From: Sphingobacterium olei
Lineage (GTDB): Bacteria > Bacteroidota > Bacteroidia > Sphingobacteriales > Sphingobacteriaceae
Direction: 5' to 3'
DNA: 64,000 nt
Assembly (NCBI RefSeq): GCF_005048855.1
Contig: NZ_SUME01000008.1
Coordinates: 186,001 to 250,000 of the forward strand
The position numbers and the translations under genes were made by a program. Of this stretch, positions 32,938-41,836 are shown in pieces. The notes beneath the pieces were generated by a model. That model was not told the origin of the DNA. It was given only the letters and a program-made list of their open reading frames with translations, and made no database searches. The stretch's first letter is position 1. Each line of letters opens with the position of its first letter.

Positions 32938-35418
32938 TTACTTAATTTTCAATTTCTTTAAACGTTCTTTTGCTGAAGGAATGACATCATCATCATCTTC
33001 ATAATTATCAATCACACTTTCCAACGTACTCTTTGCCTGGAGACTATTGCCTTTGACTGTATAGGTATCTGCAAGCAGGAGAAAGCTCTTGGCCACCCAG
33101 TAATCATGCACCCCCCTATTGTTGATCACATCAAAGGCTGTTTCCTGTGCTTTGTCGTATTCCTTGTTTTCATACTGCAGTTGCCCGGTGCGGTACCGTG
33201 CCTCTGCGCCGACTGCCGTTTGGCTCTTGAGCGCTGCCAGATTGAGCTCCTTCGTGGCTGAAGACACATTTCCTTCCTGCAGCATGGCTCGCGCACTGTA
33301 CAAGTGGGCTTTGGCAATGTCTTCCTCAGATGACCGGTTGTAGTTCTTTATCAACATCGCATACTTGGCCACCTGCTCCAAGTCACCGATTTGGAAATAG
33401 CAAATCATCAGGTTAGTTACCGCGTAGTTATAGTTTTCTTTAAATTCTGAATTAAGCTCCAGTTTTTTGAGATGCACGATGGCCTCGTTGTATTTCTTCA
33501 ACTCTAGATATAACGCAGCTACCGTTAGCAAGGTGCTTTCAGTATACTTGCTCGTCCAATCGTTCAGGATGATGTTCAAGTCGTGTAGCGCTTCTTTTGG
33601 CTGTCCGGTCCGGTATAAACTCACCCCGCGGATATAACGGGCATGTTTTTCCTTTATGGGTTTCGGAAATTTATCAAAGTATGCATTGATCGCTTCCACA
33701 GCCCCTTCATATGCTCCCTTGTTAAATAAAGAGTAAGCTACCTGGAAAGTGAAGTTATCCTGATCTGCGGCACTCAGATCACTGACATCGGTGTTGGTCG
33801 CGTAATGAATATAACCGGAAGCATCCCCTTGATCCAGGTAAATGTTCTCAATGGAACGCAATGCTTGTCGTGCTTCATCTGTTGTAGCATGTTGCTCCAC
33901 CACCCTCCGGAAGGAAGCCTTCGCTTCTTCGGTCTCACCTTTATTGTACTGGACAAGCCCGATGGTCATCAACGCCCGGGGTACATAGCTACTTCGGGGG
34001 TATTTTTTGACCATCTTCTGTAGCCCTTCGATGGCGGTATCGTAATCTTCCATTGTGAAATACGTGTACGGAACCTCAAAGGCCACGTCATCTGCATAGT
34101 TCGAACCGGGGAATTGCTCCACAACAGACCGCAACGTGCTGATCTTGGTTTCATTGTCGCCCTGCAATCCATACATAATACCGCGCTGAAACAACGCGTA
34201 GTCTTGATTAGGAGCTTTACTGTTGATCAACTGATCAAAGTATTGGTTGGCCCGGCCATAATTGCGCAAGGACAAATACGAGTCACCTAAACGTGCGATC
34301 ACGTCATGCCGTACACTTTCCTCTATCGAACTTCCATCGGTAGTCAAAAAGCGTTCAAAATAATCAGCAGCCACGCTAAAGCTGTTGTTGCGAAAAGCTG
34401 CATAGGCCAGGCCATAGTGCGCATAACTGTATACATCGGTATTTCTTGCAGCGGGCATCCGGAGGAATCGGGAAAAGTTTTCCACCGCCTCTTTGTATTT
34501 GCGTACTTCATACATCGCCTCCGCTTTCCAATACGTGGCCAACGCTGCCATTTCTGGATCGATCGGGAATTTTTCAGATCTCATAAACATGGATATGCTA
34601 TTTTCGAAAGCACGCTCATTATAGAACTCCAAAGCGCGGTAATACGTTGCTTTTTGATAGGTTACATCGGCTTCGCTGCTCCTTTTGTTTAACGATTCCA
34701 GCATACTTACTCCCGCGTGAAAATTACTCGTACCCAACAAAACATCTATGGATAATGTTTCCGCACTCTCCGGTTTCTTGCCATCACGATTAATATCCAC
34801 ATGTCTCTTCGCGATATAGTCTTGAAGTATTTCTAGGCCAACTTGGGCGGAGTCTAGTTCATATAAGACTTTGGCGTAGTTATACAACGCAATTATTTTC
34901 AATTCCGGATCGAGATCCATTTTCGTCGCTTTGAGAAAAGCATTTCGGGCACGTTGTTTATCGCCGGTCTCTATAGCAATATTGCCCAAAGTAATTATAG
35001 CGCCCTGATAATAGGCATCCGATTTTTCCAAACTCTCTAAAATAGAGGTCGCTCTTGGGTACTCCCCTGCACGGTAAGCCAGATAACTAATTCGGTAATT
35101 GTCGATATTGTCGCGTGAAGCATTGGGATTCCGTTTAAGAAGTTCATCATTGTAGGCTTGTTTGAAACCATTTATTGAAAAATATGTAGCAGCGGCGACC
35201 TGCTGTAGCTCATTTTCGATCGCTTCTCTATTGATACGCATATCCGGACTCCGACGGGCCTTTACGGCATCTGCCAGTATCGGCCGGTAATCACGTACGA
35301 CATCAATGGAATCCACAACTTGAGTTCCCTGCGCATAACCCATAATCAGCAAAGCTGAAAAGACCCCGGTAAGCAGGTATTTCAGGTAGTGATAGCCGAT
35401 GCTTTTTTTCAATATCAT
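32938..35418 (-). CDS. Exported tetratricopeptide-repeat protein
   Basis: This 826-residue protein has an N-terminal signal or membrane segment (YLLTGVFSALLIMGYAQG) and about 15 TPR units through the rest. Examples are AYYQGAIITLGNIAIETGDK, YALFQRGIMYGLQGDN, YVPRALMTIGLVQYNKGE and YWVAKSFLLLADTYTVKGN. It is probably a periplasmic scaffold. Family members in Bacteroidota are usually near 1000 residues. Residues about 34-62 (DSIDVVRDYRPILADAVK, RRSPDM) do not look like TPR and resemble the start of the barrel protein usually encoded next door, so this may be a fusion formed by deletion. Confidence 0.8.
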   Translation of the reverse strand: MILKKSIGYHYLKYLLTGVFSALLIMGYAQGTQVVDSIDVVRDYRPILADAVKARRSPDMRINREAIENELQQVAAATYFSINGFKQAYNDELLKRNPNASRDNIDNYRISYLAYRAGEYPRATSILESLEKSDAYYQGAIITLGNIAIETGDKQRARNAFLKATKMDLDPELKIIALYNYAKVLYELDSAQVGLEILQDYIAKRHVDINRDGKKPESAETLSIDVLLGTSNFHAGVSMLESLNKRSSEADVTYQKATYYRALEFYNERAFENSISMFMRSEKFPIDPEMAALATYWKAEAMYEVRKYKEAVENFSRFLRMPAARNTDVYSYAHYGLAYAAFRNNSFSVAADYFERFLTTDGSSIEESVRHDVIARLGDSYLSLRNYGRANQYFDQLINSKAPNQDYALFQRGIMYGLQGDNETKISTLRSVVEQFPGSNYADDVAFEVPYTYFTMEDYDTAIEGLQKMVKKYPRSSYVPRALMTIGLVQYNKGETEEAKASFRRVVEQHATTDEARQALRSIENIYLDQGDASGYIHYATNTDVSDLSAADQDNFTFQVAYSLFNKGAYEGAVEAINAYFDKFPKPIKEKHARYIRGVSLYRTGQPKEALHDLNIILNDWTSKYTESTLLTVAALYLELKKYNEAIVHLKKLELNSEFKENYNYAVTNLMICYFQIGDLEQVAKYAMLIKNYNRSSEEDIAKAHLYSARAMLQEGNVSSATKELNLAALKSQTAVGAEARYRTGQLQYENKEYDKAQETAFDVINNRGVHDYWVAKSFLLLADTYTVKGNSLQAKSTLESVIDNYEDDDDVIPSAKERLKKLKIK

Positions 35419-35712
35419 TGCTCGTCCCTATTTCTAAATTTATCCAAAACATTCCTTCGCCGAAGAGATAATATTGCAATCTTCTCCTAAATAGCTACAG
35501 TCAAAACTAAAGAATTTCATTCAATTATATGAATCGTGAGCAAAAATGGATCCTAAAAACCTGAGTTCGATTATTAACCAAAAGGTTACGGTTATTTGCT
35601 GAGGCTGCTTCCAGGTTCGGTTTTGTTAATGTATATTAGATTGATTATATTCTAGGATCGTGTAATATTATTTGTTCTACCCGATCCTACAGTTCAACTT
35701 TAACACTATTAT
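35419..35712. other. Intergenic region without recognised features
   Basis: This is AT-rich sequence upstream of the divergent TPR gene and the lipoprotein pseudogene. I saw no RNA gene and no clear repeat or promoter box. Confidence 0.4.
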
Positions 35713-36003
35713 ATGTCAAAAATAGTTGCTTTGATTGTCATTTTATTCTTCTCCTGCGGGAGACCTTCTGTTAAAGAACCCCAATCATAAGGTATCGCCA
35801 ATTCAGTCAGAAAAGCTGATGTAACGGGAAATAAAGATATATCCTGCGGACAACTGACATCTGATCTTGTACAGTCAAGCAATGCTATTGCATTCGATCA
35901 TTTTGGTAAAGAACTCATAAAATCCCAAATTGCATATATCACCTCCGAGATATCAACGATTAAACTTTATATTGTCAATGATATCTTTCATTTAGTTCTC
36001 TAG
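35713..36003 (+). pseudogene. Small lipoprotein gene with an in-frame stop
   Basis: The frame starts MSKIVALIVILFFSCGRPSV, a lipoprotein signal with the anchoring Cys at residue 15. It meets TAA at 35788-35790, and the same frame then continues open for 70 codons (containing GNKDISCGQLTSDLVQSSNA) to a TAG at 36001-36003. It is either a pseudogene by a nonsense mutation or two unrelated short frames. The matching style on both sides favours the first. Confidence 0.5.
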
Positions 36004-36176
36004 CATATGAAGACGCGATAGGAATTCTGTGAAATGAATCCGATCCAAACCAATGTAAGTCAATGCTTTTGTTACGTAGATAGCATCGCTATTTGCAAAA
36101 AAAAGAATAGTTTTACGATTGCTAATTGTAAACGCTATTAAACTTGAATTAAAAAATAGCACTAATATATCTTATT

Positions 36177-37526
36177 ATGGAAAGCAGAAGAGACTTCATC
36201 AAGAAGAGCACCCTTTCGGCTATTGGATTAACCATTGGCGGACTTGGAATGAGTGCAAAGAGCTACAGCAAGATCCTCGGCGCGAACGACCGGGTACGCG
36301 TAGGTATTATCGGGTTTTCGGACCGATTCAAGCATTCGTTGCTTCCTGCATTTAATAGCCACGCCAAGGCGCTCGATTTCGAATTTGTCGCATTGTCAGA
36401 TATATGGGACAGACGCCGCAAAGAAGGGGCTGCCTATATACGCGAAAAGACAGGGGCCAATGTCGCGCTGTGTCGCAATAACGACGAGCTGTATGACCGG
36501 GCAGACATCGATGCAGTGATCATCAGCACAGCAGATTTCCAACATGCCTTCCACCTAGCTGAAGCAGCGAAAGCCGGCAAGGATGCCTACTGCGAGAAAC
36601 CTTTCGCCGAAACAATGGACGATGCAAATATGGCACTCGATGCGGTAAAAGCTAGTAATATCGTCGTGCAGATCGGTTCCCAGCGTCGAAGCGGTGGTAA
36701 CTATCAGGCTGCCAATGACTATATTCGTTCCGGGCGGTTCGGCGATATTGTGATGGTCGAGATGTGCTGGAACGTAAACCAGCCGGGCAGATGGCGCCTC
36801 CCTGCACTTACGTCTTCCATCCGTGAATCCGATACGGACTGGAAGCGCTTTTTAATAAACCGGCCCTTCGAGGCTTGGGATCCCCGAAAATACTTGGAAT
36901 ACCGCCTGTTCTGGCCTTATTCATCTGGCATCCCTGGTCAATGGATGTCCCACCAGATTGACACGGTGCATTGGTTCTCGGGCCTCGCCTACCCTCGCGG
37001 CGTGACGGCCAATGGTGGGATATACCTATGGAAGGACGGACGCACCAACGCCGACACGTTGACCGCCGTATTTGATTACGGACCACTGGATCGTAAAGAG
37101 GATGGTTTCCAGGTCGTTTATTCCTCGCGCTTCAGCAACTCGGCCGGAGATACCAAGGAACTGTACTACTCCAACGGGGGCATGCTTGATTTGGACAAGA
37201 ACAGGGTCACACCGACTGGTGGGCTTCAAAATGATGCAGCGAAAGCGATGGGACTTAAAGCCAATCTATTGGAGGAATATAAGCTTCCAGATGTGCAGGC
37301 CGCTTCGGGTGCAAATACCGGAGGGGATTTCCTGACGGATGCGCATATGCGTAACTGGATGGATTGCGTCCGGTCGCGCCAAACCCCTAATGCGCCGGTG
37401 GAGGCCGGTTACAACCACGCGGTAGCCTGCATAATGGCCAATGCGGCATACCGGACAGGAACACGGGCTACATTCGACCCCAAGGCAAGGCAAGTCATGG
37501 CAGGACAGAACGTATTCAAGTATTAA
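36177..37526 (+). CDS. Tat-exported Gfo/Idh/MocA-family oxidoreductase
   Basis: This 449-residue protein has a twin-arginine signal (ESRRDFIKKSTLSAIGLTIG) and an N-terminal Rossmann domain (VRVGIIGFSDRF, D in FVALSDIWD). The EKP motif sits in DAYCEKPFAETM, followed by a C-terminal GFO_IDH_MocA_C-like domain. Exported members of this family act on sugars or glycosides in the periplasm with tightly bound cofactor. It starts an apparent two-gene unit with the TIM-barrel gene 10 bp downstream. Confidence 0.93.
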   Translation: MESRRDFIKKSTLSAIGLTIGGLGMSAKSYSKILGANDRVRVGIIGFSDRFKHSLLPAFNSHAKALDFEFVALSDIWDRRRKEGAAYIREKTGANVALCRNNDELYDRADIDAVIISTADFQHAFHLAEAAKAGKDAYCEKPFAETMDDANMALDAVKASNIVVQIGSQRRSGGNYQAANDYIRSGRFGDIVMVEMCWNVNQPGRWRLPALTSSIRESDTDWKRFLINRPFEAWDPRKYLEYRLFWPYSSGIPGQWMSHQIDTVHWFSGLAYPRGVTANGGIYLWKDGRTNADTLTAVFDYGPLDRKEDGFQVVYSSRFSNSAGDTKELYYSNGGMLDLDKNRVTPTGGLQNDAAKAMGLKANLLEEYKLPDVQAASGANTGGDFLTDAHMRNWMDCVRSRQTPNAPVEAGYNHAVACIMANAAYRTGTRATFDPKARQVMAGQNVFKY

Positions 37527-37536
37527 CGCAATATCC

Positions 37537-38388
37537 ATGGAAATGAAATTGATTTTAAAGGGAATGATTACGCTAGCCGCTGTTTTTTTTACATCGGCCG
37601 GCAGCATAGCGCAACAGCTCTTCAGACCGGAGCTGGGTGTCTGCGCATCGATGAAAGATACCGACCTTGTAGCGCGTCATGGTTTTTTGTTTATCCAACC
37701 CACCGTGTCGGAGTATTTGAAACCGAATGATCCGGTTGATTCCCTCAAGCTAACCAAAAGTCTTCCCGTCTATGCCTGCAATGTTTTCCTGCCCGGATCG
37801 CTTAAGGCCGTCGGCCCGGAAGCAGACCATGATGGCATCCTTTCCCATTCCGCAAACGTGTTTGCCCATGCCCAGAAAACCGGGGTCGGGATTGTCGTCT
37901 TCGGTAGCGGTGGATCCCGTCGGGTACCCGAAGGTTACGACCGGCAAGAGGCGATCGAACAGTTTACTAGTCTTGCAGGCAAGATGGCTAAGCTCGCAGC
38001 ATCTTACGGGGTAGTGATATGCCTGGAAAACCTCAACAGCGGAGAGACCAACCTGTTCAATACAGTGGAGGAAGCCTACGGCATCGCAAAACGAGTGAAC
38101 CACCCGAACTTCAAACTATTGGTAGATATTTATCATATGCTCAAGGAGCATGAATCCCCACAAAGGATCGTTGAGGCTGGCAGGGAATTCGTCTACCATG
38201 TGGATATTGCCGAAAAGGAAAACAGGACCGCGCCCGGTGTCGCTGGCGACGATTTCCGACCGTACCTTCGGGCGCTGCGCAAAATTGGCTACACCGGAAA
38301 AATTGCCCTGGAATGCCGGTTTGACGACATGGCTATTGAATTGCCTGTTGCTATGAAGGAACTGACGTTGCAGCTGGAAACATTGTGA
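37537..38388 (+). CDS. Exported TIM-barrel protein (xylose-isomerase/AP-endonuclease-2 fold)
   Basis: This 283-residue protein starts at ATG 37537, giving a signal peptide (ILKGMITLAAVFFTSAGSIA). The fold is shown by VVICLENLN (metal Glu), FKLLVDIYHMLKE (metal Asp/His), FVYHVDIAEKENR and KIALECRFDD. Such proteins are sugar epimerases or isomerases, often encoded with Gfo/Idh/MocA oxidoreductases. A joint periplasmic conversion of a sugar derivative is plausible. The earlier frame start at 37441 overlaps the previous gene and is unlikely. Confidence 0.88.
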   Translation: MEMKLILKGMITLAAVFFTSAGSIAQQLFRPELGVCASMKDTDLVARHGFLFIQPTVSEYLKPNDPVDSLKLTKSLPVYACNVFLPGSLKAVGPEADHDGILSHSANVFAHAQKTGVGIVVFGSGGSRRVPEGYDRQEAIEQFTSLAGKMAKLAASYGVVICLENLNSGETNLFNTVEEAYGIAKRVNHPNFKLLVDIYHMLKEHESPQRIVEAGREFVYHVDIAEKENRTAPGVAGDDFRPYLRALRKIGYTGKIALECRFDDMAIELPVAMKELTLQLETL

Positions 38389-38524
38389 ATATAGGCAATC
38401 TCGCTTCATAAAAGGTGTTGCGATTGAGTGATAAGGATTAAAAATAGACATTATATGTATTAAGCCAGATAGAAATAATCTTCAAACAAACGAATTTATA
38501 AAATAATAATCTTATATCTGCCTT

Positions 38525-39355
38525 TTGGATTCATTTATCAAAATATCGGTTTGTAATACTGCTGAGTCCCTTCTAAAGTTCAATGAACCTTATTATTTCG
38601 TTGTCATGATGGACGGAAATGCTTCTTTTTCAATAGATTTTAATCCGCATGATACCTATGGAAAGCATATACTTTTTTTATCACCTTATCAGTTATTAAA
38701 TTGGAATTTTGGAGATTCAAAAAACATTCGCATCCTGCAATTCCATGGTGACTTTTATTGCATCGAATATCATAAAGTGGAAGTTGCCTGCAATGGCATC
38801 CTTTTCAATAATATTTATGAGAAGCCTTTCATTTCAGTTGAAGATGATTTTTTTGATGAAATTACGATGCTTTTTGATAAAATAGCAAAGTTTGGAGATG
38901 TTATACAGAATTATGATTTGGCGATTGTAAGGACATACCTTCAGCTTATACTTGCCTTATGCAGTAAAGAAAAGCAATCTACACAAAAATCCATTGAAAA
39001 ATCTTTAAAAAAGCCGGACATCTTTAACTTCCGAACGATGCTTGACACTCATTTTGCTTCGTCAAAATCAGTTGTTTTCTACGCAAATCTTCATGGTCTA
39101 TCCGTAAATGCCTTTAGCAAGAAAGTAAAGAAAAACTATGGAAAGGCGCCTTCAAAGCTTATTCAGGAACGCTTAATACTCGAAGCAAAAAGGTTACTCC
39201 ATCTTACCAATAAAAATATTAAAGAGATTTCCGCAGAGCTGGGATTTGAGGATGAATTTTATTTCAGCAGATATTTCAAAAAAGAGGTTGGTGTCTCCCC
39301 GAAGACCTTTCGCCAAGAAGTTGGTATATCCATTGTAGCCGAAAAGTCTATGTAA
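38525..39355 (+). CDS. AraC-family transcriptional regulator
   Basis: This protein of up to 276 residues has a cupin-like N-terminal sensing part and a C-terminal AraC domain (VFYANLHGLSVNAFSKKVKK, then IKEISAELGFEDEFYFSRYF and VSPKTFRQE). The listed start is a TTG. The first in-frame ATG is at 38606, about 27 codons later, so the exact start is uncertain. It is followed by a DUF417 gene, which suggests a link between them. Confidence 0.88.
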   Translation: MDSFIKISVCNTAESLLKFNEPYYFVVMMDGNASFSIDFNPHDTYGKHILFLSPYQLLNWNFGDSKNIRILQFHGDFYCIEYHKVEVACNGILFNNIYEKPFISVEDDFFDEITMLFDKIAKFGDVIQNYDLAIVRTYLQLILALCSKEKQSTQKSIEKSLKKPDIFNFRTMLDTHFASSKSVVFYANLHGLSVNAFSKKVKKNYGKAPSKLIQERLILEAKRLLHLTNKNIKEISAELGFEDEFYFSRYFKKEVGVSPKTFRQEVGISIVAEKSM

Positions 39356-39412
39356 TATCCACATTTATCCATTTGTAGACAAGCGTATCTATTGTATTTT
39401 TGATTACATTCA

Positions 39413-40030
39413 ATGTATGTAAAAATGGAAAAATTTCTTAGTTTATTTGTCAATTTTCAAAAACAATTTATCAATTTAATGCGGGGTGCGCTATTCTTAG
39501 TGATGGTGTGGATTGGTGGATTGAAGGCCTATCAATATGAAGCCGACGGAATAGTGCCCTTTGTTATAAACAGTCCTTTGATGAATTTCTTTTATCAGAA
39601 TACCGATAACACAACATTAAACGATCATAATAAAGAGGTAAGTGAATATACAGTTTATAAAAATCCGGAAGGCAAAACGGTACAGAAAAATATAGATTGG
39701 CATAAACAAAATGGAACCTATGTTTTTTCTTACGCATTAGGATTGGTTATTGTTACTATCGGCAGCCTCGTCTTATTGGGTATTTGGTTTCCCAAAATCG
39801 GTTTTTTGGGCGGTCTTTTAACTACTGGAATGTCATTGGTTACGCTTTCATTCCTTATAACTACACCAGAGGTTTTTGTACCTAATCTAGGTGGGGATTT
39901 TCCCACACCACACTATGGATTCCCTTATCTATCAGGAGCAGGAAGATTAGTCTTAAAGGATATTATTATGCTGGCAGGGGGACTTATCGTTGCGTCTGAA
40001 GCAGCGGCAAGAATCTTACATAGAAAGTAA
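39413..40030 (+). CDS. DUF417 (YkgB/RclC-like) membrane protein
   Basis: This 205-residue protein has four membrane helices and the DUF417 signatures LVMVWIGGLKAYQYEADGI, INSPLMNFFY and FGFPYLS-like GFPYLSGAGRLVLKDIIML. In E. coli the homologue RclC belongs to the reactive-chlorine-resistance rcl operon controlled by the AraC-type regulator RclR. Here an AraC gene also lies directly upstream, 57 bp away. A stress-defence role is inferred from that analogy only. The start could be the ATG at 39413 or 39425. Confidence 0.85.
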   Translation: MYVKMEKFLSLFVNFQKQFINLMRGALFLVMVWIGGLKAYQYEADGIVPFVINSPLMNFFYQNTDNTTLNDHNKEVSEYTVYKNPEGKTVQKNIDWHKQNGTYVFSYALGLVIVTIGSLVLLGIWFPKIGFLGGLLTTGMSLVTLSFLITTPEVFVPNLGGDFPTPHYGFPYLSGAGRLVLKDIIMLAGGLIVASEAAARILHRK

Positions 40031-40161
40031 CTTATAAATATGGTAAACAGGGAAATCTCAAGAAGCTTACTTATAAAGTATTGACGATACTAGCAAACGA
40101 AAAGAGACCCTACCACCTAAAAGATTCTTACTATTTTCACATTCAGTTAACATTGCATACC

Positions 40162-40169
40162 TAGATTTG
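40162..40169 (+). promoter_or_regulatory. Probable -7 box of the second sigma gene
   Basis: TAGATTTG matches TAnnTTTG and lies 69 bp before the start codon at 40238. The -33 box is not clear. Confidence 0.4.
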
Positions 40170-40237
40170 TCGTGTCTTCTACTACGTTACTGCTCCTTAT
40201 AGGGCAGCACATGCTATAGAAACCAACAACAGAGAAA

Positions 40238-40756
40238 ATGCACTACTCCGATCCAAAAATTGACTGCTTTAATCGCATATATAAGTTATACTGGAAAGAG
40301 CTCTACTACTTTGCCCTAAAAAAAGTAAAGGATCATGCACTTGCCGAGGATCTTCTTCATGACGTATTTTTAAAATTATTAAAATCAGAAAGCCTAGAAG
40401 ATCGCATCGACACAATTAAAGGTTATCTGTACACTGCACTCCGTAATCGAATTACCGACCATTATCGTAAGAGTAAACTCCAGACGGACCTTGAGCAGGA
40501 CATCCCCACCTGGTACAGTCAGCATGACAATAAAGCACTGGAGATTACGATTAAGCGAGAATTTGACGAATTCCTAGAACTACAGGTAAGCAGGTTGCCT
40601 GACCAGATGCGCCGTGTGGTACAGCTCAATAACAAAGGAGTTTTCAATACGACAGAAATCGCCCAAAAGCTACTGATCTCTGACAAGACCGTTCGCAATC
40701 AGCTCTCGCTAGCTAACCAAAAACTACGAACTGCTCTTGAAAAATTCCTGAAATAG
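40238..40756 (+). CDS. ECF RNA polymerase sigma factor
   Basis: This 172-residue protein has region 2 (LAEDLLHDVFLKLLKSE, IKGYLYTALRNRITDHYRK) and region 4 (VSRLPDQMRRVVQLNNKG, NTTEIAQKLLISDKTVRNQL). It is the first gene of a complete sigma, fecR, TonB-receptor and phosphatase set. It probably directs transcription of the downstream genes when the receptor is loaded. Confidence 0.94.
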   Translation: MHYSDPKIDCFNRIYKLYWKELYYFALKKVKDHALAEDLLHDVFLKLLKSESLEDRIDTIKGYLYTALRNRITDHYRKSKLQTDLEQDIPTWYSQHDNKALEITIKREFDEFLELQVSRLPDQMRRVVQLNNKGVFNTTEIAQKLLISDKTVRNQLSLANQKLRTALEKFLK

Positions 40757-40861
40757 CTCCAAAAGGAATAGTCGTATTAACCTTATGTAAACACCGTATT
40801 TAATAATTATTAAATCTCATAAACAGTCGGGATTTGCCTATAGGATGTTCGTATACCTCAT

Positions 40862-41764
40862 ATGAAAGCACCGAAGCGCAAGTCATTAGCTACAAAAGAA
40901 AAAGAACACATTTTTAGTGAGGTTCCTCCTCTTGATAGTGAATCAGAGAGCCTATTGGAAAAGCGTTTGTACGAGCGTGTGCTTCAAAGCTACAACACGC
41001 ATCGTAAAAAAAATGAGCGCCGAACCATCATATGGAAGTATGCTGCGATATGGATTGGTGTACTGCTTCTTGCCGGAGGCGGCGTTATCTGGGGTAATGT
41101 ACTATTACATTCTACGGACACGAAAGAAACTGCTCCTGTACAATTATTCAGCAGTACAAATAATGCCAAGAGAATAAATCTGCCTGATAGTACGGTGGTC
41201 ATACTTCGTCCCTATAGCAGTTTGCAAGTCACTGCCGGTTACAACCGTGCTGAACGTAATGTGGTTCTAGAAGGAAATGCTTTCTTTGAAGTTAAAAAGA
41301 ATCAAGCAAAACCGTTCGTTGTACACAGCAAACACTTAGAGACGACCGTGCTTGGAACTCGATTTTCGGTAAGTAGTCCGGTAGAAGGTGATCAACATAG
41401 CGTCTTTCTTGAGGAAGGAAAAGTAAGTATCCGGATAGATCAACGTGAAGTCGTGCTTACCCCGAATGAAAGAATGGTATATCAAGAAAGCACGCAGAAA
41501 TGGGAGGTGAGAAAATCGAGCGATGTCAGTCTGAATATGCAAAACGGCTCGTTGACTTTGTATGGCGCTGACTTCGCGACCTTGCGGCAATGTCTAGCAG
41601 ATTACTACAACATTTCTCTAATACACCTTACGGATAAAGCTACCCAGGTACGCTACAAAGTTACTTTGACCCCACACATGGATTTAAAAGACATCGCCTC
41701 ATTGATCAGTACGATCAGTGCTAGACGTACTATTATAAAGGATCAAACAATTACAATCAAATAA
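40862..41764 (+). CDS. FecR-family anti-sigma factor
   Basis: This 300-residue protein has a cytosolic N-terminus, a membrane helix (about 59-78, YAAIWIGVLLLAGGGVIWGN) and a FecR domain (RINLPDSTVVILRPYSSLQV, NAFFEVKKNQAKPFVV, TTVLGTRFSVS, SVFLEEGKVSI). A short DUF4974-like end follows (ADYYNISLIHLTDKATQVRY). It is the partner of the sigma factor 105 bp upstream and the TonB receptor 72 bp downstream. Confidence 0.93.
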   Translation: MKAPKRKSLATKEKEHIFSEVPPLDSESESLLEKRLYERVLQSYNTHRKKNERRTIIWKYAAIWIGVLLLAGGGVIWGNVLLHSTDTKETAPVQLFSSTNNAKRINLPDSTVVILRPYSSLQVTAGYNRAERNVVLEGNAFFEVKKNQAKPFVVHSKHLETTVLGTRFSVSSPVEGDQHSVFLEEGKVSIRIDQREVVLTPNERMVYQESTQKWEVRKSSDVSLNMQNGSLTLYGADFATLRQCLADYYNISLIHLTDKATQVRYKVTLTPHMDLKDIASLISTISARRTIIKDQTITIK

Positions 41765-41768
41765 AAAA

Positions 41769-41802
41769 GAGTGTCAGTCTCTCGCTAAAGTAACCGACAC
41801 TC
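41769..41802 (+). promoter_or_regulatory. Hairpin between fecR and the TonB receptor gene
   Basis: GAGTGTC (41769-41775) pairs with GACACTC (41796-41802) around a 20-bp loop. There is no T-run. It sits in the same place as the hairpin at 24336 in the other fecR/receptor unit. Confidence 0.55.
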
Positions 41803-41836
41803 CTAATCAAATTTACAATTTAATAATATCAAAAGT

